Source: Paramacrobiotus richtersi (taxonomy: Eukaryota; Tardigrada; Eutardigrada; Parachela; Macrobiotidae). From it: a DNA stretch of 21,972 nt. This document shows positions 1 to 9,954 of the stretch, piece by piece; within the stretch, counting starts at the first letter, position 1, and the number at the start of each line of letters is the position of its first letter. Position numbers and translations under genes: made by a program. The notes under the pieces are model-generated. The model did no database searches. It was not told the DNA's origin and saw nothing but the letters and a program-made list of their open reading frames with translations. The stretch lies in the NCBI GenBank assembly GCA_034698045.1, contig JAQGAU010001020.1, positions 1-21,972 on the forward strand, read 5' to 3'.

Positions 1-669
1 CATTCATTTCTGCATCTAGTTATGTTGATCAGGCAGTTTAAAATTGTGACGTGTTGATGCAGCAAATTCTGCCGCAATTCGACCCAACCACTGGGAACTT
101 GCCCTTAATGCATTTCTAGCTTGATTTAGCTTACGCTTTCTTGCTATTAACCATAAATGCGCTTTAAATTATACATAAATAACGAAATCAAACTGGTCGC
201 TTTTGTTGAGTTCCTAAGCTGTATCATCGCGCACATGGTGTTTTAATTGGTGGAAACGGGTCAACCCGTAGGGACACAGAGTTTTGTTTAATCACAACGT
301 CAGGGCCATAGTCTCCACTACGGTGACGATATATTTGTACCGCATTCTTCACTGGCAACCGCGACTGCAAGTTTGCATACGTGCGGCTCCACAACTTGAA
401 CTGGCAGTTCGATGCGTTAACCCACCGCGATTCTAACTTCATTGCAACTGCCTTCCATCAGTTCCATGTGACTTCCAAAATGGGTGACAAGTAATGCATG
501 CATCCACGCTCCAGAATATCCGATCGAGACGGCCAGCAACAAGCCTTACCCTTGACTTCGGCTAGAGGTTCTTGCAGTATTGTGGCTAAACTTAATCCTG
601 GTAATATTTGCGAAACGATATCCGCCGACGACCGCCGTGGCGTCAAACGACGAGATGTACATATGCCCA
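1..669. other. No recognisable gene
   Basis: Short open frames of 60-100 codons occur on the minus strand (for example 224-442, 458-670 and 546-848), but none has a domain, signal peptide or splice pattern that I recognise. The minus-strand frame that ends at 546 runs into the foldback palindrome to its right, so part of its length is palindrome sequence. This stretch may hold exons of an unrecognised gene, but I cannot support one. Confidence 0.4.
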
Positions 670-759
670 TAGCATGACTGAAGCGACAGGCTCTTTGGGT
701 CCCCTGTCTTACATATTAAGACAGGGGACTCAAAGAGGCCTGTCGCTTCAGTCATGCTA
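670..759. repeat. Foldback palindrome flanked by TA, MITE-like
   Basis: Two inverted arms of 42 and 43 nt (670-711 and 717-759) pair across a 5-nt loop at 712-716. They differ only by one single-base indel and one mismatch. Each outer end is a TA dinucleotide, and the arms start GCATGACTGAAGCG just inside it. A TA at both ends is what Tc1/mariner-type insertions leave as a target-site duplication, so a small foldback MITE is the simplest reading. An expressed hairpin RNA is also possible. No transposase is present nearby. Confidence 0.75.
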
Positions 760-1078
760 GTCAGATATGTCGGCAATGCCAGTTCTGATAATTGCCTGAT
801 TCCCAGACATGGCCTTCTGTCACAGCTAGTGAGGACGACTGCTGCCAACCTGCAGTGTCCGTATAGTAGTGTGTATTAGTGATTTTGCTTATCGCTGTGC
901 GGAACAAGTCATCATAAAATTTGAAAATATCCGGCGTTTTCCAACCCAAACAGGCCCGGAGCGGGCATTAACAGACTACTGACCCCTTGGTACACCCAAA
1001 CAACAACACTTTACTTGTAAATTAGTACCGTCACTGTACAGCTACTCGTAGTCAGGTCTAAATGTAGACGTACGATTG
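760..1078. other. No recognisable gene; downstream flank of the GPCR
   Basis: A minus-strand open frame at 761-949 (62 codons, rich in Tyr and Trp) has no family I can name. The rest shows no coding signal. The stretch lies just downstream of the GPCR stop at 1079, so part of it is probably that gene's 3-prime flank. Confidence 0.35.
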
Positions 1079-2533
1079 TCAGCCGTATCGGGAACTACGT
1101 CCCACAAGGCTTCCAAAAACGATGTTTCGCAATGGCTCCAACGATATGCTAAGCAAGACTGGGTCAATCACTGACTGGGAGTTTCTGGAACTCAAACAGC
1201 AGACGTAACGCATCATACGTTGGCGGAAGGAAATATGGGAGGAACGGGATTAGCATGTAGTATATTGTAGCTGGCAACCAGCAGACCGTGAGACTGACGG
1301 TCATTAAAGTCAGCAAGAAGAATGTGCGGGAACGACCGGTGACCTTATGCCCGAGTGGAATATCTATAAATGGCCATTGATTTTGTTCACCATCTCATTT
1401 TGCGATGTTACTTTAGTAAAGGATTGTGTTACTGATGCTGAATATAAATGTGAACGCATGAATGATAAACAATAAAGCAAGCAGATGTAACCGTACCTAT
1501 GCACCGACCGACGAGGAGCAAATTACCGTACAGTACACGTAGCGATTAGGCGCTTGTGCTGGCTGCCAGTGAACGCATACCACAAAGCTATCTTCAGTTA
1601 CGAGCTCAAACCGAATAAGGACTTAACGATGATCAATTTGGCAGTTCATTACGAAAAAATTACACATACAGTAATTTCTATTGATACAAGCAGTCATAAA
1701 ATTAATTGATAACTGTAATCTGCAGCTATACTACACTATTAACGTTATGTAATGCGTATTGGGTGATTGCCTTAAATTACTTACCCTGCTTTAGTTCGGC
1801 ATGATTTTTACTGATCTCGACATCACTCTCAAAACGCGATGTCCATTTGGTTAAAATCAACTCCATTTTGTCTGGCCATACAACTTTGTTTCAACGACTT
1901 CCTGCTATAAAACTGCCAAACAAAGAGATACTGGACGAAAAACAACACCATGACCACCAGCGATACGATTTCCACCACCGCCGCCCATATCTTAATTCTC
2001 AAAGGTGACTCATGACTGATATCAACAAAACATTCATATCCCTGCCAATATGAGAACATCACGATTCCGGGAAGGCATACAATATGTGCCAGAATCCAGG
2101 TAAAGAGCCCCAGAGCCAATGCCACCCCTCGATGGTGTCGTTGCTGATAGGTCAGCGGGGACATAATCGCCCAGAGACGATTAGCGGCGATTAGGGAATG
2201 GGCGTATGTTTGCCAGCTACTTAACACCCACTCGGCGTATTCTTGCATGTCACATAAGATGTGCGGTAAAGATTCGTACTCGTACATGATGATAAAGAAA
2301 TCTGCTGGTCCATTGTACAGAGAATATATGGATAAGAGCAGATTAAAAAATTACATGTTGAAGCTGGTTCGAAGTTCCGGTTTACAAAGGAATACAACGA
2401 AAACAACCGAATTCAGAAGCAAAGAAAGGGAGGGAACTGTTAACGAGGCGCTCATAAAAGTGGTGTAGTATTTTCTGGCTTCATAAACGACTGGAAATTT
2501 GTCCGAAGTGCTTACGTTCAGCGTTAGATTCAT
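1079..2533 (-). pseudogene. Rhodopsin-class GPCR, disrupted (three lesions)
   Basis: This is a class A seven-helix receptor on the minus strand. Exon 1 runs 2533 to 1785 and exon 2 runs 1363 to 1079, joined by a phase-1 GT-AG intron with a strong GTAAGT donor. Exon 1 starts with a short N-glycosylatable N-terminus (NLTLNVS). It then carries TM1, TM2, TM3 with its disulfide Cys (HILCDM), A-N-R-L-W-A-I in the DRY position, TM4, the loop-2 Cys (YECFVD) and TM5. Exon 2 carries TM6 with CWLP and TM7 with SISLEPL. The frame is broken three times. There is a TAA at 2351-2353 at the start of TM2, where the frame stays open on both sides. There is an extra base in the T run at 1831-1834 in loop 3, and an extra base in the C run at 1177-1179 before TM7. 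Both frameshifts lie in homopolymers, so sequencing error is possible for those, but not for the substitution-type stop. Ligand unknown. It is either a pseudogene or a badly sequenced gene. Confidence 0.8.
1364..1784 (-). other. Intron of the GPCR gene
   Basis: Bounded on the minus strand by the donor GTAAGT (1784 downward) and the acceptor TTTATAG ending at 1364. It joins phase 1 to phase 1, giving K-Q-D-I-P-L across the junction in loop 3. No other feature seen inside. Confidence 0.65.
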
Positions 2534-2939
2534 TTTTCATAACCGGTAATCATATCGGGATTACAGATTAATCATAAGTACCTTTGCAGATAAAATTTGG
2601 CTGAGAAAAATAGACCGCGATGTACAGTAGGGGGGCAGTCAGGAATAAAATAAATTACAGCCATTCTGTAACCTCTGATGTCTAATATTGACTCGGCATT
2701 CCCGCTAAAATGTTTATTCATGTGAATGTTTTGGGCCCATTAAAGGTAGTACGATGCCTTGGTTGCACGGTAAGGAACTTTATACCGAAACACTCTCATG
2801 ACAGCTGACGTAGACAGACTTTACGTTTCATGCCGCGTTCTATATCAAACATGTCTTGCGTATATGCCGTCTTTGAATCTTGAGTGTACTTATATCTTTC
2901 TTTACAGAATTGTAACATTTTGTATCTTAACAATATGTT
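2534..2939. other. Intergenic: GPCR upstream region and lipocalin-1 3-prime flank
   Basis: No open frame of note and no recognisable RNA gene. It should hold the promoter of the GPCR (right of 2533) and the polyadenylation region of lipocalin-1 (left of 2940). I could not pick out a convincing TATA box or AATAAA signal. Confidence 0.4.
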
Positions 2940-4622
2940 TTAGTAGGTGACCGTATCCTTAATGGCATTCAATAACGCTGTGTAGCAATCGGGAGGGTCC
3001 GCGAGGATACAGTCTGCATGTAGTGGATTCCAGGCCAGCTCCGTGAAGTCGGTAGCACGAATGCAGTAGGGACGTAGTTCGCCGTTGATGACATGATCGA
3101 TGTACTCCTTAGTTTTCCTTGTTAGCTGGTCCGGACGGGTTTTTGTCAGCACATAAAAAAGGGGTGAATCGCAATGACCGCTGTCTTCGTTCCGTTGACC
3201 GCACTGATAAATCAGGCACATGGTCCCGTAATCCGTGTAGACGATTGTCAGCTCACTGGCAACTACACAATATGCAGAGCAAATCCATACAGCGAGACAG
3301 CATCGTTTATATTGTCACTTACAATGGCGAATACTGAGATTTATGGCATATTAATTTTCTAGCCTACAAATTTTTTCATTTACATCGGTGCCACACTTTC
3401 CAAGATAAGGATAAGTAAATTATGATGAGCTCATCAAGACAGGTATATTGTAATAAAATTAAGAAAAATTGGTCTGACACCAACTTGCAAGGCCCGAAAT
3501 GTCTGATTACCACTTTGATAGGCATTCTTTCACCAATCACCTGGTACGTAAATGCGTAGTTTAGGAAATTTAACCATGAAAACCTTGATTCACCAGTCGT
3601 CATTAATACCACAACTCCATCAACTGCGTAGATTGAGTCAGTCATAGCCCAAATGCAGTGGATTAGGCATATAAGAAATTTTTGCAGCGGTAACTGTTGG
3701 ACCTTATTAAATGTTGATGCTCACCCACAAGATCCGGTGTTGTGGCGTCTGTATCGATAACGTAACTGAAACCAATCTCTCGTCCGTCGACTGTGAGGTA
3801 AGTGGCAGCAAAGCTGCTCCAGCAGGAGTCGGATGTTACATTATAGTACACCTCCGTTCTGGATACGGCCTGTGCCGGTGTGTTTGTCCCAGGTAGGTGT
3901 GTTTTCCCAAAGGCCACAAAGTCAGTTTGGTAATTCTCCGAGATGACGGCGTAATCCGGGTAAGCGAGTGCTCCATACCATGTACCCATCAACTGAAATT
4001 ATTAAGGAATATGTGAAAATATATGAAACGTACGTAGCCTCAAAAAAAGTTTCTAATATTATGTTCTCGACGAGCTTTATCAAAAATCCATACAAAATTA
4101 TCAGAGACGATGCTGGCACATGAAAATTAACTGGAAGGATCAGACTGAGCCTCCTGGACTAGATTCATCATCATGAGCAAGAACAGTATAAAATTAGATT
4201 ATTTGTACAGTTCGCACCAAAAACTACTTCGGGTGTGGATAAATTAGACATGTACATACGCGCGTACGCCCGCAACGTACAGTCTACACGTTTAATGTGA
4301 GATAAATACGAATACATACATCTTCAATATTTAGCAGCTGTCCTCGAATAATATTTGGAACATTCACTCCAAACTGACATCTTTCATATCCGGGATATGC
4401 CAACGTCCGATAAGACGCCTGGGGTTTTGTATATCTGGACCTGCTTCCATACGATCGAGACCCGTAACCACGGTCAAAATTCGCCAAGGGTCTGGCTGCC
4501 TGAAGAATTATTACAAGACCTTTTGGCAGCTATAGCAAATGTTGTTTTGGAAAAAGGTCACTCATACCGGTAATTATACCATAATACAACATGTGAATAT
4601 GTCGATGCTGATAGTGAGCCAT
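2940..4622 (-). CDS. Lipocalin-1, apolipoprotein D-like secreted protein
   Basis: Four exons on the minus strand: 4622-4568, 4519-4320, 3992-3725 and 3262-2940 (intron phases 1, 0, 1), giving 281 residues. Exons 1 and 2 join to form a signal peptide, MLYYGIITGLVIILQAA, with a 10-residue N-terminal extension if the upstream ATG at 4622 is used. I prefer that ATG because the 55-nt first exon then matches lipocalin-2. An Arg/Tyr/Ser-rich linker follows, then the lipocalin signature MGTWYGALAYPDY and the strand LTVDGREIGFSY. The second conserved region is IVYTDYGTMCLIYQC. The last exon has a C-x8-C-DSPLFYVL segment and a tail containing ATDFTELAW and several Cys. Lipocalins are eight-strand barrels that carry small hydrophobic ligands outside the cell; the ligand here is unknown. 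The 48-nt first intron is very short but gives a clean in-frame join. Confidence 0.82.
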
Positions 4623-5483
4623 AATGATGGTCATATCATCTCATGGACAGTATACGATGCAGTTTATGGAAAATCAGTTTTTGTTAGCTTCTACATCGTT
4701 GTAATAGTGTCCTTAATTACGAATACAGTTTAATTGCAACTATACATTAACGTGCATGTAAAGATTCTGTAACAATGGCATTTTTTGATTCCGGAAGGAT
4801 TATACAAGTTGGTGAGGTAATCATACAAGTTACGGACGGTATGCGCTAACACGCTAACTACAGTATATCATCTGTACTACATAGTCCAGGAAAGTTCGAT
4901 CACCAAGACCGATAGTTCGTGCTGGTTTTTTCGTCAACGTTATGCAGTTTTTGCTGTTCAGCAAGGGAACCGCATGAACCGTAGAAGTACACAGTCAAAG
5001 TTGGTGTACGGTACATTTCCATTGGGAAAACGTAAAATGTGCCGCATTTGGGACGGTAGGTTGATTGAACCTGTTGCACTTCGAGCCTTTAAACGCCAAA
5101 GTGAACAAAAAAGTCGCTGTTCTTTGATTTGACCGATAAATCGTAATAAGTTACATGCAGCCGAAATAGTGTGTATTTAATGCACAGCAAAAAGCTACGC
5201 ATAATCATAACTGCAATGAGACTTTAAATTTATTGTATAGGCGGTATATTCTCAACTCTTTCCTCTGTCCTTCAAATTGGTGCGGAATTAAATTGTGTCA
5301 ATTCGGATAATAACACGAAAAGGCTGACATTGCTCGCAGTTGGCCACTTTATGGTCAGAACTGGGCCACAAACAGAACTGCACAGAGAAACCGTAATGTA
5401 CCGCGACTAAGAAGAGAAGATTCGAAAGAATAAATAAACAATATTAAAAAATACCCCGTAAAACTAGTTTGCATCCACAAGTT
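4623..5483. other. Intergenic between lipocalin-1 and lipocalin-2
   Basis: About 860 nt without a supported gene. The promoter of lipocalin-1 should lie at its left end and the 3-prime end of lipocalin-2 at its right end. A short minus-strand frame near 4960-5040 contains ILRFPNGNV, loosely like LLRFPLGSV in the second exon of lipocalin-3. The match is too short to call an exon remnant. Confidence 0.4.
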
Positions 5484-6803
5484 TTATGAGCAGTTGTTGA
5501 AACAAACAAGAGGATTCCGGCAGTCCGGCACGTCGTCCTTCCACTCATACGCCATGAAATCTCTCGCATCCATGCACGAGCTGGCTATATTCCGGTTAAT
5601 AATTTCTCCCAGTGATGCGATTTTTTCTTTAGAAAATGTACTGGATCTTTCGCGAGTATACAAAATGTACTGCGGACTGAGGCAGATATTCCGTTGTAAA
5701 TCGGCCAGTTTGCACTCGTAAAGCAGAAGGTAGGAATGATAATCCGTGTCCAGGATAATTATATTGTTGGGACATTCTGCAGTGATGAGAAAAAGCGCTG
5801 TTAGTGGTATTAACAATAAAACCATAAAATTGGTAGTTTTATTGAGTATATCTGTACCATCTGCATGTCAGATTATTTTGCAATGATGAAAAATTAAGGC
5901 GTATAATTTTGACACCAAATGAAACAAAAAAACGTTTAAAAAATTAATATTTAACTTATCTTATAAATTGCATAATTAATACATTTGCAATTGTGTATTA
6001 ACTTTGTTAACTTTTTTAATTTTGTTAACTAAATTTCAATCTGAATTTACGTTTGATTTTGTTAACTTAATATTGTTAAATAAAATTTATATATCAAATA
6101 TATAAACTATTAATACACAAAATTATAAGTGATTATTACCGTGCGCTAATTCCGGTGGATAATTGCAAAATTGACTGTAACTGGGTTGAAATCGGTATTC
6201 CCGGGTGGGCTCGCTGGACAGCATGAATGACTTTTCGGACGTGAAGTACTTTGTTATTTCGAAGTATCCGAATAAGTTTTGTCGCAAAACAACAGGACCA
6301 TTCATTGTATTCACTCCTTGATTCGTATCTTGCAGGCAGGTAACGAAATTAAACGGCATGGTACTGCGTTCAAGGTCCGGTGAGTATGTCACATATCCAT
6401 ACCATTTTCCGATAAACTTTGATAAAATGAAATAATTCGGGTTATTCGTACATGTTGGTAATATATATATAAGTGCTTGTAAAATTGTAGGAGAATACAT
6501 ATTAATGTACCGACTTTTTTGTGGTTGACAATGAGATTCGTTTGAGCCACTTTGGGAACCGGAAATGCATGGCACGATGGGCGGATGCGAAAGTGGCGGG
6601 CCGCATTATACGGCAACAATAACCTTGCATTCCAAGGGGCATCGAAGTTTCCGGGGTCGGAGTCACAACATTGCAACAGGACTATAATAAGCACACCACC
6701 AAAAAACAGGGTAATAGAAAGTAAAAGTCGTTTAACATGCTGAAATACAAAAGAAAGTGGCACTATATATCTGGAACCATTTTATACGTTCTCCACTAAA
6801 CAT
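5484..6803 (-). CDS. Lipocalin-2, apolipoprotein D-like secreted protein
   Basis: Preferred model: exons 6803-6749, 6681-6515, 6416-6140 and 5776-5484 on the minus strand, 263 residues, with phases 1, 0, 1 as in its two neighbours. The first exon is 55 nt, the same as in lipocalin-1. Together with the start of exon 2 it gives a hydrophobic leader, WFQIYSATFFFLLQCC. The core has FIGKWYGYVTYSPD (the G-x-W signature) and IIILDTDYHSYLLLYEC. The last exon shares C-x8-C-x-SP and ARDFMAYEW with its neighbours and ends in a Cys cluster (CFNNCS). Weak points are the exon 2 donor, which reads GTCGGT, and the 5-prime end. A second start at 6738 (MLNDFYFLLPCF) with a different short intron also works on paper but breaks the family's phase pattern. 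Role as for lipocalin-1; ligand unknown. Confidence 0.72.
5777..6139 (-). other. AT-rich last intron of lipocalin-2
   Basis: A strongly AT-rich intron. It contains three close copies of TTTGTTAACT (near 6003, 6021 and 6058) and a fourth, weaker TTGTTAA near 6073. No coding signal beyond the exon boundaries. Confidence 0.6.
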
Positions 6804-7013
6804 AACGTCGCATTACCGGTAAGCGTAAATGAAATGACAGCAATAGTATTCCACACATCCATACTGTCCCAATATACCCGATTAGACTATCCTGACGGTT
6901 TCGAAGTGCAATCGCAAAATACTGAATGTGGGATTATTAAAAAAAACAACTATAGAAGCGAATCCATGGATAGATTCGCAGAGATTTGTTACAGGAAGAA
7001 AAAAACGTAACTG

Positions 7014-7316
7014 TCAGTTACATTTGTTGTACGTCACACGATTTGTAAAGCTGCTGCGAACATGTACTTCGTTAACCACATGTGCGTAAATATTCTCATT
7101 GCATAACCAATAGAACAACAAACTACCATCAGAATGACCGTTGCAGACACTAAGTGGATCTGTTTTACACAGGATATGGAAGAATGAGAACACCGTGATC
7201 TTATCATGATCAGTTTCAGCGAGTGCGCTATTTTTTGTTAAACAGCACGGTCCGTACCCAGATTTGTGACTGGAATTAAGGCCGCCATTCGGTGTCCCTT
7301 CGGTGTAGAAGGCCAT
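7014..7316 (-). pseudogene. Possible relic or divergent lipocalin last exon
   Basis: A 100-codon minus-strand open frame. Its second half resembles the last exon of the neighbouring lipocalins. ETDHDKITVFSFFHILC lies where they have TDY/IDY and a hydrophobic strand ending in Cys, and GHSDGSLLFYWL resembles GHCDSPLFYVL of lipocalin-1. The first half has no lipocalin counterpart, the conserved DF-x3-(E/A)W tail is missing, and I find no matching G-x-W exon upstream. It sits inside the array on the same strand, so a decayed copy is the best reading. A chance open frame is possible. Confidence 0.35.
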
Positions 7317-8423
7317 ATTTTACTACTTGGCAGTTTGCTCATCAGATTCTGTAGTATCGGTTTTTATGTTTTACACGAACGAAAACCGTTTGAATCAGTT
7401 TCTGTAATAAATGGCACTAATATAACCTAAATTCGACCACATGTCCTGCAATCTACCGTTTCCAGGATTTTGTATGCTTTTCCACTTCAACCAGCGATAT
7501 ATACATACGTGAAGTATGCTTGTATACAATAGTTTTGGTAAGAACTTAGTAGCAAGTGACTAAATGAGAGCACTGTATGTTAATTACTTTCTGCTGATAA
7601 TCGTCGGTATACAATCAATAGAGCAGTTTACAGTATCTACTGATGTCTTCCTAAGTGCGGATTATTTGTGCCACATCTATGAGTTATCTACAATACGGCG
7701 TTAACCTATTCCAGTTTAAAATTCCGTTTATTTTGCCAATAGAACATGTATCGTGATCATAAAATTTGATACTTTAGTTTTAACAGTGCACCGAGTTATC
7801 CATATTGTATTTCAGAAAAACACACAATTTTTCATTAATATCATGATAAGCAATAATTCTTCGAGCAAAATCGTGCTTTGCAATTGAGTTGCACTTCATG
7901 TATTAGGTTTGTTCGTTGATTCTTTACGACGCGTCAGAATGTCAAAAAAAGTGGTGTACGATAGTTCATTACTGTAATTAGTTACCCGTGCAACTGCCAA
8001 AAAATCTAGCAATAAATCAAATGGTGCTTAGATTTTATAAAACAATTGGCCTTGCGGTAATTAATCTATTTTTTTCGATGTCTGTAAAAAGAATGGACGT
8101 GCAAAATTCTGCAAAAAGAACACAAGCCATACACAACGGCTCTCTGCGTTGTGTACCTACAATAAAGTAAAAAATATTCCGGTATCATTTTTGCGGCCAA
8201 GTGGACATTGCAAAGTGTACCCGGCATACCCTACCAGCAGTTCGTACTGCATATGTAAATTATGTAGCCCTTGCGAAATTTACATATAGCTCTTGTATAT
8301 ACATATAGCAAGACCAGTAGTTCGGTAAAAGTACCAACGAACTGTTTGCTCGTAAATTTATAGGATCACTACAAGCAAAAGACATTTAACTTAGTCATTT
8401 ATTAACGATCCTTTCTTTTATTA
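7317..8423. other. Intergenic, AT-rich, no gene seen
   Basis: About 1.1 kb without a recognisable gene. A 60-codon plus-strand frame at 7988-8170 has no features I recognise. A short inverted repeat, ATATGTAAATT (8251-8261) with AATTTACATAT (8277-8287), is present and is not unusual for such AT-rich DNA. Confidence 0.4.
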
Positions 8424-8738
8424 ATGCAAACAGATTTACAGCCTGCGTATCAGAGGCGGAGATACTGAGTAAACTTGGTCAGCAGAATCCAAATACGAAA
8501 CAATTGGTACAGATACGTGTTTCAGCCAGTAGCGTTTGAAAGCATGAAATGCTGGGGCCCAAGTACAAGAGGATTTCTTCGCGATTTGGTAAGGATGATT
8601 AAGGACCAAACAGCAGAGGAGCGCACAATGGAATATTTATCCCAAAGAATCAGTATCGAAATTCAAAGAGGAAACGCCGCGTGCATTCTCAGCACTTGCG
8701 AGTGTAATAGAATGGACGAGCTCTTTCTGATTGTATAA
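8424..8738 (+). mobile_element. Reverse-transcriptase C-terminal tail, retrotransposon relic
   Basis: The plus-strand frame reads through YVFQPVAFESMKCWGPSTRG and then YLSQRISIEIQRGNAACIL before a stop at 8736-8738. This layout is (F)QPVA-E-x-x-x-x-WG, then L-x-QRISI-x-IQRGNA. It is what I know from the extreme C-terminus of many invertebrate non-LTR retrotransposon polymerases. An in-frame TGA at 8466-8468 separates it from a basic stretch (QRRRY) that also fits the family. The palm, finger and endonuclease domains are missing, so this is a 5-prime-truncated dead copy, as is usual for such elements. It is one of the few supported features on the plus strand. Confidence 0.65.
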
Positions 8739-8927
8739 AGTGTGTGTCTTAAAGGCGAGTTTTGTTTGGTTTCAACGGTTTTATTGGAGTTTTATGTCTG
8801 AATTATGCTGCATGGTCAATTGAGTACTGCAAATCTTAGCAGCTGAACGAAAATAAAAAGGAAACTATTGGTACACATCTTCAATACGATATAGAACAAT
8901 ATACACTTATCAGTCTGTAGAGGAAAG

Positions 8928-9954
8928 TTAGTTCGTCTCTTCTACTGTGCCTTGGAAGGCCGGAACTATACTTCTGAAACAGGAATTTCCCGTAGTTCGC
9001 GGGCAAGACGGTAATGCATCGATCCACTCAAAGGGCAAGAAATCGGAAGAGTCGAGGCAGTAGCGTCTTGTGTGGTAATTCACCGCGTCGTCAATTTTCC
9101 GCTTTTCTTTTGCGTTGAGATCTTGTGGCTTCTTCCGGGTGTTCACATACAGATATGGAGACTCACAAATGCCGGTATTCCAGTTTGGTTTGAAGCAGGA
9201 ATGGAAGAACACAAAAGTGTCATAATCAATCGTCCAGAAAATGGAATTATCAATCGCTGTCAAAAATAAAATAAAATAAATAAATAATGTGTAGCTACAC
9301 CAAAAATAAGCTTGAGGTTGGATTCTTTAGCGCACTTACTGACGGGTGACTCGGCATTAGACAAATTAAAGTATATCCCAATCTGACGTCCGTCCACGGT
9401 AAAGTAGCATGCTTCATGGAGATACTGACATGATGTGTCGTTATCTTGCAAATAAAACGTTTGCTCCTGTGTTGCAATGTAAGCGGGAATGTCGGTTGTG
9501 GGAAAGTGACCTCGTCCTAAAGTTGTGTAGTAATTCACAGTGTTGAGCGGTATGGATTCCGGGGAGACGTTGGGAAAATAAACGCTGTAGGAATACCATG
9601 TTCCCATAAACTGCAACAATCACGATTACGACCTATAAATATTCCATGAACACATAGCTTGCAATTATCATTTACGTACGATGATTAAAATGGATAATTT
9701 ATATGATCTTACTTTTTCAGGATCAATATATTGTCCATGAATCACATTCGGAATGCCACAGCCCGATGGTTTACTGACAGAACCGCTTCCATATTCTGAC
9801 CCGTATGATAATGCACGAATTATGCAGTTTACGCTACCTAACGGAAAACGTAGTAAACCTGACATTCTCAAACGGCAAGGAATGATAAAAAAGAGATCTT
9901 ACCGGTGTAACTTGTAAATATCAAGCAACAGATTGATAAAGCGTACTGGTTCAT
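8928..9954 (-). CDS. Lipocalin-3, apolipoprotein D-like secreted protein
   Basis: Four exons on the minus strand: 9954-9903, 9858-9713, 9610-9340 and 9256-8928, phases 1, 0, 1, giving 265 residues. All donors are GTAAG-type. The N-terminus is a signal peptide, MNQYALSICCLIFTSYTG. A Ser/Gly/Tyr linker follows, then CGIPNVIHGQYIDPEK, FMGTWYSYSVYFPN (the lipocalin G-x-W signature), FTVDGRQIGIYF and FWTIDYDTFVFFHSC (the D-Y region). The Cys-rich tail has C-x8-C-ESP, SSDFLPFEW and two further Cys. It is the cleanest of the three lipocalins and was the template for the others. Expected to be a secreted barrel binding a small hydrophobic molecule; ligand not deducible. Confidence 0.87.

Noticed and set aside
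2304..2353. A 50-nt GT-AG intron that would remove the TAA in the GPCR
   Set aside because: Splicing at this GT and the next AG leaves the downstream sequence in the wrong frame and deletes most of TM2, while the unspliced frame continues correctly through NLLLSIYSLYNGPADFF.
2247..2468. 73-codon plus-strand open frame
   Set aside because: It lies opposite the TM1-TM3 part of the GPCR exon, whose minus-strand helices and motifs are clear; it is an antisense shadow.
4960..5050. ILRFPNGNV frame as a lipocalin exon remnant
   Set aside because: The resemblance to LLRFPLGSV in lipocalin-3 covers only nine residues, has no splice sites in matching places and no other lipocalin marks nearby.
8251..8287. 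11-bp inverted repeat as a regulatory hairpin
   Set aside because: Short arms of A and T bases in AT-rich DNA; expected by chance and not next to any gene boundary.
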